Below, piece by piece: positions 52,270-59,668 of a DNA stretch of 64,000 nt. The notes below the pieces were generated by a model. That model ran no database searches. It was not told the origin of the DNA and saw only the letters and a list, made by a program, of their open reading frames with translations. The stretch is from Actinomycetes bacterium (GTDB taxonomy: Bacteria; Actinomycetota; Actinomycetes; Nanopelagicales; Nanopelagicaceae). The position numbers and the translations under genes were made by a program. The DNA is taken from contig BJFY01000008.1 in NCBI GenBank assembly GCA_014190155.1, forward strand, positions 1 to 64,000, given 5' to 3'. Each line of letters opens with the position of its first letter. The stretch's first letter is position 1.

Positions 52270-53370
52270 TTATCCAATACTCCCCACTAATTGAATTACC
52301 GCTGATCCACTAAATACCATTGCATTTGATCCACTAACTCCCTGTAAATCAATTATTGTAAACGCAAGTGAACCTGCGCTGTTTCCCATCGCAACTGTTC
52401 CAATCACATGAAAAACATAGGAATGTGAAGCAAGTTCACTAATTACATCAAATGATTCTGAAACTACATAGTTTGCATTCAATGTAGCTAAACCACTGGA
52501 ACAGGCGCTTGTTAAACCAAAATATTTACTAGTCACGCTGTTGGCAATTCTGCCTTTAAGAATTACATCGAAAACATAATTTTTATTAGCTTCTAAAGTT
52601 CCAATACTTGGCGATCCAGCAGATGAAGGCCAGGCACTTGAATTTAAAGTGAATGCTCCAACACTTATGTAGTAAGCGTTTGATGGACCTGTAGAACCAG
52701 TGCTACCAGTGCTACCAGTGCTACCAACTGTTCCGGTATCACCTTTCAATCCTTGAGCACCAGTTGCACCAGTTGCACCGATAGAACCATTCGTTCCATT
52801 AGTGCCATTTACTCCTGGTGTACCCGCACTTCCGGTTGCGCCGGATCCACCTTGCGCACCTGTAGGACCTTGTGAACCTGTTGCACCGGATCCACCTGAA
52901 GCTCCAGTTGCGCCGCGCTCTCCAGTTGCGCCAGTTGCGCCTGTGTCACCTTTATCGCCTTTTTCACCAGTTGCGCCAGTGTCACCTTGCGTGCCTTGTG
53001 CTCCAGTATCACCAATACTGCCTACCGAAACTGATCCCGTTGATCCAGTTTTTCCATCAACACCTTGCGGACCCATTAATCCAGTTGGACCTTTTAAATT
53101 AATTGGCACGGGCCATTTCCCGTTTGCTTTTGGACCAAATAAATTAAATGTTTTTGTATCAATATAAAAATCGCCATTTATTCCAACCGAAGCAGAAGGT
53201 GCGCCGCTACCGCTTAATAACATTGTTGGAATTGCAGAAGTTGTTCTTCCTGCAGCCTTAAATGTCTTTCCAAGTGTTGCGCCAGAGCTTGCAGTTGTCG
53301 AAATTTGTGTTGCAATCAATGTAAAAATTACTAGAGGAAAGAGAAATGTTTTTCTTGATTTTGCTTTCAT
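52270..53370 (-). CDS. Secreted collagen-like (Gly-X-Y repeat) protein
   Basis: 366 residues. A signal peptide (Lys/Arg start, hydrophobic 9-22, Ala-rich end near 27-31) precedes a module with Gly-Asp-Phe-Tyr-Ile-Asp-Thr ... Phe-Gly-Pro-Lys near 66-81, often found before bacterial collagen repeats. Residues 94-229 are about 45 Gly-X-Y triplets with a single break (Gly-Ser-Val-Ser-Val at 112-116), rich in Thr at Y. A 135-residue C-terminal beta-rich domain follows, of the kind that trimerises collagen-like stalks. It probably forms a surface or released triple helix. No LPXTG or membrane anchor is visible. Function is unknown. Confidence 0.85.
   Translation of the reverse strand: MKAKSRKTFLFPLVIFTLIATQISTTASSGATLGKTFKAAGRTTSAIPTMLLSGSGAPSASVGINGDFYIDTKTFNLFGPKANGKWPVPINLKGPTGLMGPQGVDGKTGSTGSVSVGSIGDTGAQGTQGDTGATGEKGDKGDTGATGATGERGATGASGGSGATGSQGPTGAQGGSGATGSAGTPGVNGTNGTNGSIGATGATGAQGLKGDTGTVGSTGSTGSTGSTGPSNAYYISVGAFTLNSSAWPSSAGSPSIGTLEANKNYVFDVILKGRIANSVTSKYFGLTSACSSGLATLNANYVVSESFDVISELASHSYVFHVIGTVAMGNSAGSLAFTIIDLQGVSGSNAMVFSGSAVIQLVGSIG
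52697..52723 (-). repeat. 9-bp tandem repeat in the collagen-like gene
   Basis: Three perfect copies of CCAGTGCTA on the plus strand, plus a partial fourth, encode Gly-Ser-Thr repeated at the end of the Gly-X-Y tract. A 9-bp unit preserves frame and triplet phase, so copy-number change would only vary stalk length. Confidence 0.9.
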
Positions 53371-53617
53371 CGCGACCCACTTCTAGAGAGTTTTGGTTCC
53401 CCATGGCTGGGGACTTCCACTAAGTAGAGTGCTCCCCCTCTAATGACGGTTAAAAGAGGATTCTCGTCTTTCAGATAAGCGCTACTGAGCATAAATTTGA
53501 GGGTTTTGTCCATAATTCACACCCGACTCTAAGGAAAACTATACTTTTACCACAGGGTCAATGAGTTATATATGTGCATCGAGCGCAAAGCGTTTGAATT
53601 AATGGTTAGGAGAGAAA
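53371..53617. promoter_or_regulatory. Divergent regulatory spacer with alternative hairpins
   Basis: 247 bp between two divergent secreted-protein genes. Near the collagen-like gene three helices compete. A: TCCCC 53398-53402 with GGGGA 53409-53413. B: GGGG 53409-53412 with CCCC 53434-53437, containing CACT/AGTG at 53418-53421 and 53428-53431. C: CCTCT 53437-53441 with AGAGG 53455-53459. A and B share 53409-53412, so they exclude each other. Near the plus-strand gene, TATACT (53540-53545) and TATATA (53567-53572) are possible -10 boxes and AGGAGAG (53609-53615) is a good ribosome site. No known riboswitch could be matched. Confidence 0.45.
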
Positions 53618-54064
53618 GTGACAAAGAAATTTGTAGCTGCAGCAATAGCTACTGGACTTGTTCTTTCATTAGGAACTGCTGGACTTGCTTCAGCGCAAGA
53701 CAAGGACAGAAAAACTGAATCTAAAACAGAAAGAATTGCAGATCATGTAGCTAAAGAAGCATTAGTAGCTTCCATAATTGGACTTGATGCTGCAACAATC
53801 AAGTCTCGCTTGCGCGCAGGAGAAACTCTTGCAGCAATTGCTGGAAGTAAAACTTCCGCACTAATCACTGCACTAGTTGCTGCTAAAACTATAGAGATTG
53901 ATGCCGCTCTTGCTGCAGGAAAATTAACAGCAGCAAAAGCAACAATTCTTAAGACAAACTTAACCGCACACATAACCGAAAAAGTTAACCAAGTTCGTGG
54001 TCCAGGAATGGGCAGGGGCATGGGTAAAGGTCACGGCATGGGTAAAGGTCACGGCCGATCATAA
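53618..54064 (+). CDS. Small secreted helical protein with Gly/Met/His-rich tail
   Basis: 148 residues, GTG start with AGGAGAG before it. The signal peptide ends Ala-Ser-Ala at 24-26. The mature part is charged, then Ala/Leu-rich helices with Gly-Glu-Thr-Leu-Ala-Ala-Ile-Ala near 68-75 and Gly-Lys-Leu-Thr-Ala-Ala-Lys-Ala near 107-114. This pattern resembles small extracytoplasmic proteins of Gram-positive bacteria. The last 20 residues repeat Gly-Met-Gly-Lys-Gly-His, a possible metal or nucleic acid binding tail. I do not recognise a named family. It is followed by a strong terminator, so it is likely a single-gene transcript. Confidence 0.75.
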   Translation: MTKKFVAAAIATGLVLSLGTAGLASAQDKDRKTESKTERIADHVAKEALVASIIGLDAATIKSRLRAGETLAAIAGSKTSALITALVAAKTIEIDAALAAGKLTAAKATILKTNLTAHITEKVNQVRGPGMGRGMGKGHGMGKGHGRS

Positions 54065-54111
54065 AATCTTAACTCCTCCTAGGGTAGGTAAGAACGGGAT
54101 AGTAACAATAG

Positions 54112-54153
54112 GAAGAACCGCTGTTTCGAGTGCAGCGGTTCTTCTTATTTTTT
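54112..54153 (+). terminator. Strong intrinsic terminator
   Basis: GAAGAACCGCTG (54112-54123) pairs perfectly over 12 bp with CAGCGGTTCTTC (54133-54144), with a 9-nt loop, followed by TTATTTTTT. It ends the 53618-54064 transcript. It lies only 14 bp before the rpiB ATG, so rpiB either has a promoter within this short stretch or is controlled through it. Confidence 0.92.
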
Positions 54154-54167
54154 GAGAGAGTACCGCT

Positions 54168-54623
54168 ATGAGAATTCATATCGGGAGCGATCACGCAGGT
54201 CTGGATTTCAAAAATGTGATTGTTAAACATTTAGAAGGTAACGGCCATACCGTAATTGATCACGGACCAAATGTTTATGACGCGCTAGATGACTATCCGG
54301 TCTTCTGTATTTTGTGCGCAGAAGGCGTATCGGCCGATCCAGGCTCATTCGGAATTGTTTTAGGAGGTTCTGGCAATGGCGAACAAATGGCTGCAAATAA
54401 AGTAAAAGGAATTCGAGCAGCACTTGTATGGAGTATCGAAACTGCCAAATTAGCTCGGGAACATAATAATGCAAATGTTATTTCTATCGGTGGCCGCATG
54501 CATAGCGAAGAGTTCTGCTTAGAACTTGTAGATACTTTCTTAGCTGAATCTTTTCCAGGTGATGAACGTCATGTTCGTAGAGTTAACTTAATTAGCAAGT
54601 ACGAACGGGATGGAAGGCTTTAA
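54168..54623 (+). CDS. rpiB: Ribose-5-phosphate isomerase B
   Basis: 151-residue RpiB/LacAB-fold isomerase interconverting ribulose 5-phosphate and ribose 5-phosphate. Asp8-His9 in Gly-Ser-Asp-His-Ala-Gly and the loop Gly-Gly-Ser-Gly-Asn-Gly-Glu72-Gln are present. Most RpiB enzymes have a catalytic Cys in this loop; here Ser and Glu occur as in the M. tuberculosis enzyme, which uses Glu as base. GAGAG precedes the ATG. Its TAA overlaps the trmB stop. Confidence 0.93.
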   Translation: MRIHIGSDHAGLDFKNVIVKHLEGNGHTVIDHGPNVYDALDDYPVFCILCAEGVSADPGSFGIVLGGSGNGEQMAANKVKGIRAALVWSIETAKLAREHNNANVISIGGRMHSEEFCLELVDTFLAESFPGDERHVRRVNLISKYERDGRL

Positions 54624-55315
54624 CTTTTTAAGATGTAAGTAAAATCTGTGACGTTATGATCTTTTCGTAACCCTTTTCCTTCAAACTTAGTTAGCGGCCG
54701 CCAATCAGGTCGCTCCACAATCCCGCCTTCAAATGCTGAATGTTCTAAAAATACTGTCCTAATATGATTTGCATAATCTTGCCAATCGGTCGCGATGTGA
54801 ACTCTTCCATTTGGTTTCAATTTATTTGCCAGAATATCTAGGAATGGCTCTTGAATAATACGACGCTTTCGTTGTCTAACTTTTGACCACGGATCTGGAA
54901 AGAAAATATGGAAAGCATTTATGGAGTGATCCGGAATAGAATCTCTAAGTGCAACTGTGGCGTCGTCTTCTAATAATCTAAGGTTTGAAAGTTTGCCTTC
55001 TGCAATTTTTATTAATAACGCACCAATTCCAGGTGTATGTACTTCGATTGCAATAAATCCAGTATCGGGAAATTGTTCTGCAATTAGCGCAGTTGCCTCC
55101 CCCATGCCGCTGCCAACTTCGACAATTATCTCCTTCGATTTCGGAAACAATTCATGTGGAGTAATTGGGCTCTCCGGTAGTAAGCAGAATTTATCTGAAT
55201 ATTTTGTAATCGCTTCAGCCTGCGCATCTGTCATTCGATTTCCCCGCAACGTGTAACTTCTAATCGAAGGTAGGCGATCGTTTCGGGGTTTCATAGTGGT
55301 TAAGCCTGCCATCAC
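54620..55315 (-). CDS. trmB: tRNA (guanine-N7-)-methyltransferase
   Basis: 231-residue SAM-dependent enzyme forming m7G46 in tRNA. SAM motif Val-Glu-Val-Gly-Ser-Gly-Met-Gly-Glu near 65-73, Phe-Phe-Pro-Asp-Pro-Trp-Ser-Lys near 138-145 and Thr-Asp-Trp-Gln-Asp-Tyr near 176 are family hallmarks. Possible starts are Met1, Met2 and Met8. Only 36 bp separate it from divergent pepN, so their promoters must overlap or lie inside the genes. Confidence 0.93.
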   Translation of the reverse strand: MMAGLTTMKPRNDRLPSIRSYTLRGNRMTDAQAEAITKYSDKFCLLPESPITPHELFPKSKEIIVEVGSGMGEATALIAEQFPDTGFIAIEVHTPGIGALLIKIAEGKLSNLRLLEDDATVALRDSIPDHSINAFHIFFPDPWSKVRQRKRRIIQEPFLDILANKLKPNGRVHIATDWQDYANHIRTVFLEHSAFEGGIVERPDWRPLTKFEGKGLRKDHNVTDFTYILKS

Positions 55316-55351
55316 TTTTTAGATAGGATTTCCAAAATTCGAGAGGAAACC

Positions 55352-57892
55352 ATGCCTGGTATAAACATTTCACGAGCTGAAGCGCTAGAGCGCTCATCCC
55401 ACCTAACCGTCGCAAGTTATGACGTGACCATAGATGTAACCAATGGCGAAGCGACCTTTATAGCTAAGACAATTGTGAAATTTGCCTGCAACAAACCAGG
55501 CTATGACACTTTCGTAGACGCAGTCGGTAAGCGAATTATCTCCGCAACCCTGAACGGTCACGCCGTTGATGTATCTAATTTTGATGGTGAATCCGTTTTT
55601 CTAAAGAATTTAGCAGCAAATAATGAATTAGTTTTAGAGATAGAGGCGATTTATTCTAAGAGCGGCGAAGGGTTACAACGTTCAGTCGACCCGGTTGATA
55701 ACGAGGTATATCTATATTCTCAAGGTGAAACCGCATTCATTCGGCACATGTTCCCGTGCTTTGATCAACCAGATTTGAAGGGGACTTTCACGCTAACTGC
55801 AATTGCACCTAGTCATTGGGAAGTTATTTCCAACAACACCGAAAAGAGCAAGACAGATTTAGGTAACAAGAAGTGTAAATGGGAATTTGAAACCACTCCA
55901 GTGCTCCCTACCTATTTATGCGCTTTGATTGCCGGACCATATGCGCATATCCATGACACATACGTTGGTAAGAAAACAATTCCACTTGGTATCTACTGTC
56001 GCAAATCCCTCTTTGAGTTTCTAGATGCTGAAGATGTTTTCTTAATCACCAAACAAGGCTTTGCTTATTTTGAAAATGTTTTTGGGTTGGCTTATCCGTT
56101 TGCAAAGTATGACCAAATCGCAGTTGTTGATTTCAACTGGGGCGCAATGGAAAATGCTGGCGCAGTAACATTCCGCGAAGACTTATTGGTATTCCGCTCA
56201 AAAGTAACCGAGCGAATGTATAGCGCACGAGCCAACACAATTTTGCATGAAATGGCCCACATGTGGTTTGGCGATATGGTGACGATGAAGTGGTGGGATG
56301 ACCTTTGGTTAAATGAATCATTCGCTGAATGGTCTTCTTATTTAGCCCTTGTTGAAGCAACAAGATTTAAAAATGCTTGGGCCGGATTTAATACTGAGCG
56401 AAAGAATTGGGCATACCGCCAAGATCAATTAACTTCCACTCACCCAATTGCTACCGACATGATCGACATCGATACCGTAAAGGCTAATTTCGATGGTATT
56501 TCATATGCAAAAGGAGCTTCCGCGCTCCATCAATTGGTGGCACACGTTGGTCGAGAAAATTTCATTTCTGGTTTGCAAAAGTATTTCACAAAGCACGCAT
56601 TCAAAAATACAACTTTGGATGACTTACTAAACGAATTAACAGCTACTAGTGGTCGCAATCTGAAGCCTTGGGTCGATACTTGGTTGAAAACTTCTGGGGT
56701 AAATACACTCCGACCAAAGTTAGAAATTAGCGGCGATACCTACGCTTCGGTCTCAGTTATCCAAGAAGCCCCAACCATGCCGGTTGGTTCTACCGAACTA
56801 CGGCCACATCGCATGGCAGTCGGTCTTTATGATCTAAGTGGCTCAAACCTTAAGCTTCGTAAATCGGTTGAGCTAGATGTTGCTGGCGCACTTACCGAAA
56901 TTAAAGAGTTAGCCGGTGAGAAAGTTGCAGATCTTTTACTACTCAATGATCGAGATTTAAGTTACGGAAAAATTCGCTTCGATGACCGATCAATTGCAAC
57001 TCTAAAATCCCACTTAGGCAAACTTGATGATGGCTTAGCTCGCGCACTTTGTTGGAGCGCAGCTTGGGACATGCTCCGCGATGCCGAAATATCCGCCACG
57101 GATTTTGTTGAAATTGCAATTGCAGGAATGCCTGGCGAAAGCGACATCACGATTGTCACAATGTTAATTGCACAACTTTCAACTGCGGTAGAACTTTACG
57201 CAAGCAAAAAGAATCAAGATGCTTTGCGCGAACTAATTGCAGCTACGCTTATAGGTTTATTAGATGCCGCAACTCCAGAAAGCGATCATCAACTGCAATT
57301 CGCTAAAGGTTTTGCTGCTTTGGCTCACACGCCTGCGCAAGGTGCCAGAATTAGAGAAGTACTTGATGGAAAGTTAACTGGACTAAAAGTAGATACTGAC
57401 TTGCGTTGGTTGCTCTTAACAGCGCTAGTCGAGCGCGATCTCGCCACCCGAGCAGATGTTGATGCTGAACTTCTACGCGACAACACATTGACCGGTCAAC
57501 TTTCACATGAGGTAGCAATTGCGGCATTCCCAGATGCATCGACTAAAGCTTTAGCTTGGAAACGCGCTGTTGAAGATGATCTAACAAGTTGGACTCGAGT
57601 TTCAATAATCCGCGGTTTCTCCCGACCAATGCATCGGGCGCTTTATGTACCTTATGTAGATAAGTATTTTGAATTGTTACTTGATGCCTGGGCAAATAAA
57701 TCGTATGAAGAATCAACCACAATCATCGATGGCCTCTTCCCAATGTATGTCACAAACCAAAGTACACTTGATAAAGCTAATCATTGGCTAGATATCACTG
57801 GGAAAGATGGACACGCATCACTTCGGCGACACGTTGCAGAAGCTCGAGATTCCTTACAGCGCGCTTTGAAAGTTCAAGCAAAAGATAAGTAA
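55352..57892 (+). CDS. pepN: Aminopeptidase N (M1 family)
   Basis: 846-residue zinc metallopeptidase removing N-terminal residues from peptides. The exopeptidase motif GAMEN is at 264-268. The zinc site is His299-Glu300-x-x-His303 with Glu322 as third ligand. A tricorn-like N-terminal beta domain and a long helical C-terminal domain complete the actinobacterial form. There is no signal peptide, so it acts in the cytoplasm, probably finishing Clp products. GAGAGGAAAC is the ribosome site. Its stop abuts that of the convergent small gene. Confidence 0.95.
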   Translation: MPGINISRAEALERSSHLTVASYDVTIDVTNGEATFIAKTIVKFACNKPGYDTFVDAVGKRIISATLNGHAVDVSNFDGESVFLKNLAANNELVLEIEAIYSKSGEGLQRSVDPVDNEVYLYSQGETAFIRHMFPCFDQPDLKGTFTLTAIAPSHWEVISNNTEKSKTDLGNKKCKWEFETTPVLPTYLCALIAGPYAHIHDTYVGKKTIPLGIYCRKSLFEFLDAEDVFLITKQGFAYFENVFGLAYPFAKYDQIAVVDFNWGAMENAGAVTFREDLLVFRSKVTERMYSARANTILHEMAHMWFGDMVTMKWWDDLWLNESFAEWSSYLALVEATRFKNAWAGFNTERKNWAYRQDQLTSTHPIATDMIDIDTVKANFDGISYAKGASALHQLVAHVGRENFISGLQKYFTKHAFKNTTLDDLLNELTATSGRNLKPWVDTWLKTSGVNTLRPKLEISGDTYASVSVIQEAPTMPVGSTELRPHRMAVGLYDLSGSNLKLRKSVELDVAGALTEIKELAGEKVADLLLLNDRDLSYGKIRFDDRSIATLKSHLGKLDDGLARALCWSAAWDMLRDAEISATDFVEIAIAGMPGESDITIVTMLIAQLSTAVELYASKKNQDALRELIAATLIGLLDAATPESDHQLQFAKGFAALAHTPAQGARIREVLDGKLTGLKVDTDLRWLLLTALVERDLATRADVDAELLRDNTLTGQLSHEVAIAAFPDASTKALAWKRAVEDDLTSWTRVSIIRGFSRPMHRALYVPYVDKYFELLLDAWANKSYEESTTIIDGLFPMYVTNQSTLDKANHWLDITGKDGHASLRRHVAEARDSLQRALKVQAKDK

Positions 57893-58096
57893 TTATTCGA
57901 TTCGAGTAAGTGAACTATCGGTTTGCTTATCCGATTTCTTTTTACCACTCGATGCCCACGAGAGCGCTGAAATAAGAAGAAATATTCCGATAGGCGCTAG
58001 AAAAAAATAAAGGAAAACTTGAATTGCGGTAAGTGGATCGCCAGCAAGGGAGCCATCTTCTTGCACGGCTTGGGCAAAGTTCATTAACATGCTCAA
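57893..58096 (-). CDS. Small single-span membrane protein
   Basis: 67 residues (64 if started at Met4): a short N-terminus, one hydrophobic segment at about 24-47 and a basic, Ser-rich tail. No family is recognised. It lies 3 bp after the HNH gene and is probably co-transcribed with it. A small gene at the same place beside the HNH/pepN pair is recalled in mycobacteria, not checked. Confidence 0.55.
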   Translation of the reverse strand: MSMLMNFAQAVQEDGSLAGDPLTAIQVFLYFFLAPIGIFLLISALSWASSGKKKSDKQTDSSLTRIE

Positions 58097-58099
58097 ATA

Positions 58100-58630
58100 C
58101 TACGCAGTAGCCCCAACTACACCAAATGGTTCTAAATAAGGAATCCAATTACTTTCTGCACGACCGGAGCCGAGAATTCGCCATGCTGCGCCGACTGGTT
58201 CGCGCGGCAGTGAACGAAGTTTCCAACCAAGTTCCTTCAAATGTTTATCAGCTTTCAAATGATTGCAACGATGACAAGCTGAAACTACATTCTCCCAATT
58301 GTGACCGCCACCACGTGATCTTGGAATTACGTGATCGATTGATGTTGCAGTTGCTTGGCAGTAAACACAACGTCCGCCATCGCGCGCGAAAATTGCGCGA
58401 CGTGAAAGTGGGACTGCGTGACGATATGGAATTCTTACAAATTTATTTAATTTAATAACTGCGGGAAGTTCTATAGAACCGGATGTGTAATGCAAAATGA
58501 TTCCGGATTCTTCAATCGTTGTTGCTCGATTATTCAAAACTAAAATTAACGCGCGTCTATCAGAAACGACACCTAGTGGCTCGTAGGTGGCGTTAAGAAC
58601 AAGAGTTCTTCTATTGGTAACGCTATGCAC
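58100..58630 (-). CDS. HNH endonuclease-family protein
   Basis: 176 residues, GTG start with GGAGAGG 8 bp upstream. The C-terminal half is an HNH fold: zinc cysteines Cys88, Cys91, Cys119 and Cys122, Asp99-His100 in Ile-Asp-His-Val-Ile-Pro-Arg-Ser-Arg-Gly-Gly, Asn114 and His124. The N-terminal half (Leu-Asn-Ala-Thr-Tyr-Glu-Pro-Leu) is typical of a conserved actinobacterial group of HNH proteins of unknown role. It is chromosomal and next to pepN as in mycobacteria (Rv2469c, recalled), so it is not a homing element. Target is unknown. Confidence 0.85.
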   Translation of the reverse strand: MHSVTNRRTLVLNATYEPLGVVSDRRALILVLNNRATTIEESGIILHYTSGSIELPAVIKLNKFVRIPYRHAVPLSRRAIFARDGGRCVYCQATATSIDHVIPRSRGGGHNWENVVSACHRCNHLKADKHLKELGWKLRSLPREPVGAAWRILGSGRAESNWIPYLEPFGVVGATA

Positions 58631-58681
58631 GAAAAAATCCTCTCCGTCCAGCGCGTGGCTCGCACCGTGGGGTAATCCTGC

Positions 58682-58695
58682 CTGAACTAGGTCAG
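58682..58695. promoter_or_regulatory. Near-palindrome between HNH gene and mscS
   Basis: CTGAACTAGGTCAG is a 14-bp near-palindrome with 12 of 14 positions symmetric, in the 109-bp divergent spacer. Position and symmetry suit a dimeric repressor site, but no regulator is known and the match could be chance. Confidence 0.25.
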
Positions 58696-58739
58696 TTTTC
58701 GATGGATTTTGGATGAACTTCCATTAGAGTCGCCATGAA

Positions 58740-59291
58740 ATGAACGAGAATGTGCAATCTGCCATCGATTGGTTCACGGGCGCCCCGCTTCGGATAGCCC
58801 TCATCCTGATCGTCGCTTTGATACTCCAAAAAACTTCTGGCCGCACAATCACGCGCGCAATCAACAAAATAGCTGAGGCAGATTTAATTCCTGGTCCAAA
58901 TCGATCAATAGAGCGCCAACGGGAGCGGGCCAGAACTGCTGGTTCGGTGCTACGAAGTACATCAAACGCAACTATTTGGTTAATAACTTCAACCATGGTG
59001 CTTGGACAATTTGGGTTAGATCTAGGTCCACTTGTTGCATCTGCAGGTGTAATCGGCGTCGCCCTTGGTCTAGGTGCTCAAACTATCGTGCGCGATGTGC
59101 TCTCTGGAATTTTTATGCTCGTTGAAGATCAATACGGTGTTGGCGATGAAATAAATATTTTGGATGTTGACGGAGTTGTTGAGAACGTAGGACTCCGAAT
59201 CACAACAGTTCGCGATAAAAAAGGAACGCTCTGGTATTTACGAAATGGTGAAATACTAAAAGTCGGAAATAAATCGAAAAAGAAACGCTAG
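58740..59291 (+). CDS. Short MscS-family mechanosensitive channel
   Basis: 183 residues. An N-terminal membrane helix at about 15-32, a basic linker, a second segment at about 75-95, then the MscS core pore helix Ala-Ser-Ala-Gly-Val-Ile-Gly-Val-Ala-Leu-Gly-Leu-Gly-Ala-Gln near 100-115. The beta domain with Tyr-Gly-Val-Gly-Asp and Val-Glu-Asn-Val-Gly-Leu-Arg follows. The protein stops after Asn-Gly-Glu-Ile and a basic tail, so it lacks the C-terminal cage of E. coli MscS (286 aa). Its TAG overlaps the glbO stop. ATG at 58735 opens a two-codon frame whose TGA overlaps this start. Confidence 0.85.
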   Translation: MNENVQSAIDWFTGAPLRIALILIVALILQKTSGRTITRAINKIAEADLIPGPNRSIERQRERARTAGSVLRSTSNATIWLITSTMVLGQFGLDLGPLVASAGVIGVALGLGAQTIVRDVLSGIFMLVEDQYGVGDEINILDVDGVVENVGLRITTVRDKKGTLWYLRNGEILKVGNKSKKKR

Positions 59292-59668
59292 TCTGGTTGA
59301 TTAATCATTGCATCGGCTGCCATCTCAATATAACTCCACAACTGCGTCTGTAGCGCTGCATCCATATCCATGCCAGCTACAGCTTGACGCATTGCATTGA
59401 GCCAAGCATCGTGAGCTACTTGATTGATGTGAAACTCAGCATGGCGCATTCGAAGTCTAGGATGGCCTCGCGCCTCTTGATAACTCGTTGGTCCGCCCCA
59501 ATACTGCGCAAGAAACATCTTTAGCCGCTGGGCTGCACCTTTCAAATCGCTCTCTGGATACATGGGACGCAAAATAGGATCCGTTACAACGTGTGCATAG
59601 AACTGTGAGACCAAATCAGAAAAGAATTTCTCACCACCTACTTGTTCGTAAAAACTAAGCTCAGACAT
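59288..59668 (-). CDS. glbO: Group II truncated haemoglobin
   Basis: 126 residues when started at ATG 59668 (Met-Ser-Glu-Leu-Ser-Phe-Tyr); 11 more codons are open upstream but overlap the MFS gene and match no globin. By alignment to M. tuberculosis HbO, Tyr24 (B10), Tyr37 (CD1), proximal His76 (F8) in Arg-Met-Arg-His and Trp89 (G8) are all conserved, as is Tyr-Trp-Gly-Gly-Pro. It binds O2 or NO with haem, probably in redox or NO protection. It ends the ettA-thioesterase-aglA-MFS-glbO run. Confidence 0.94.
   Translation of the reverse strand: MSELSFYEQVGGEKFFSDLVSQFYAHVVTDPILRPMYPESDLKGAAQRLKMFLAQYWGGPTSYQEARGHPRLRMRHAEFHINQVAHDAWLNAMRQAVAGMDMDAALQTQLWSYIEMAADAMINQPD

Noticed and set aside
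52802-53167. Pro-rich 121-codon plus-strand frame opposite the collagen-like gene
   Set aside because: The Pro pattern is the complement of Gly codons in the Gly-X-Y tract; no ribosome site or family fit.
53371-53617. c-di-AMP (ydaO/yuaA) riboswitch before the collagen-like gene
   Set aside because: GAATCC and GGGGAACC occur on the minus strand, but they are far apart and the later conserved segment of that riboswitch is missing.
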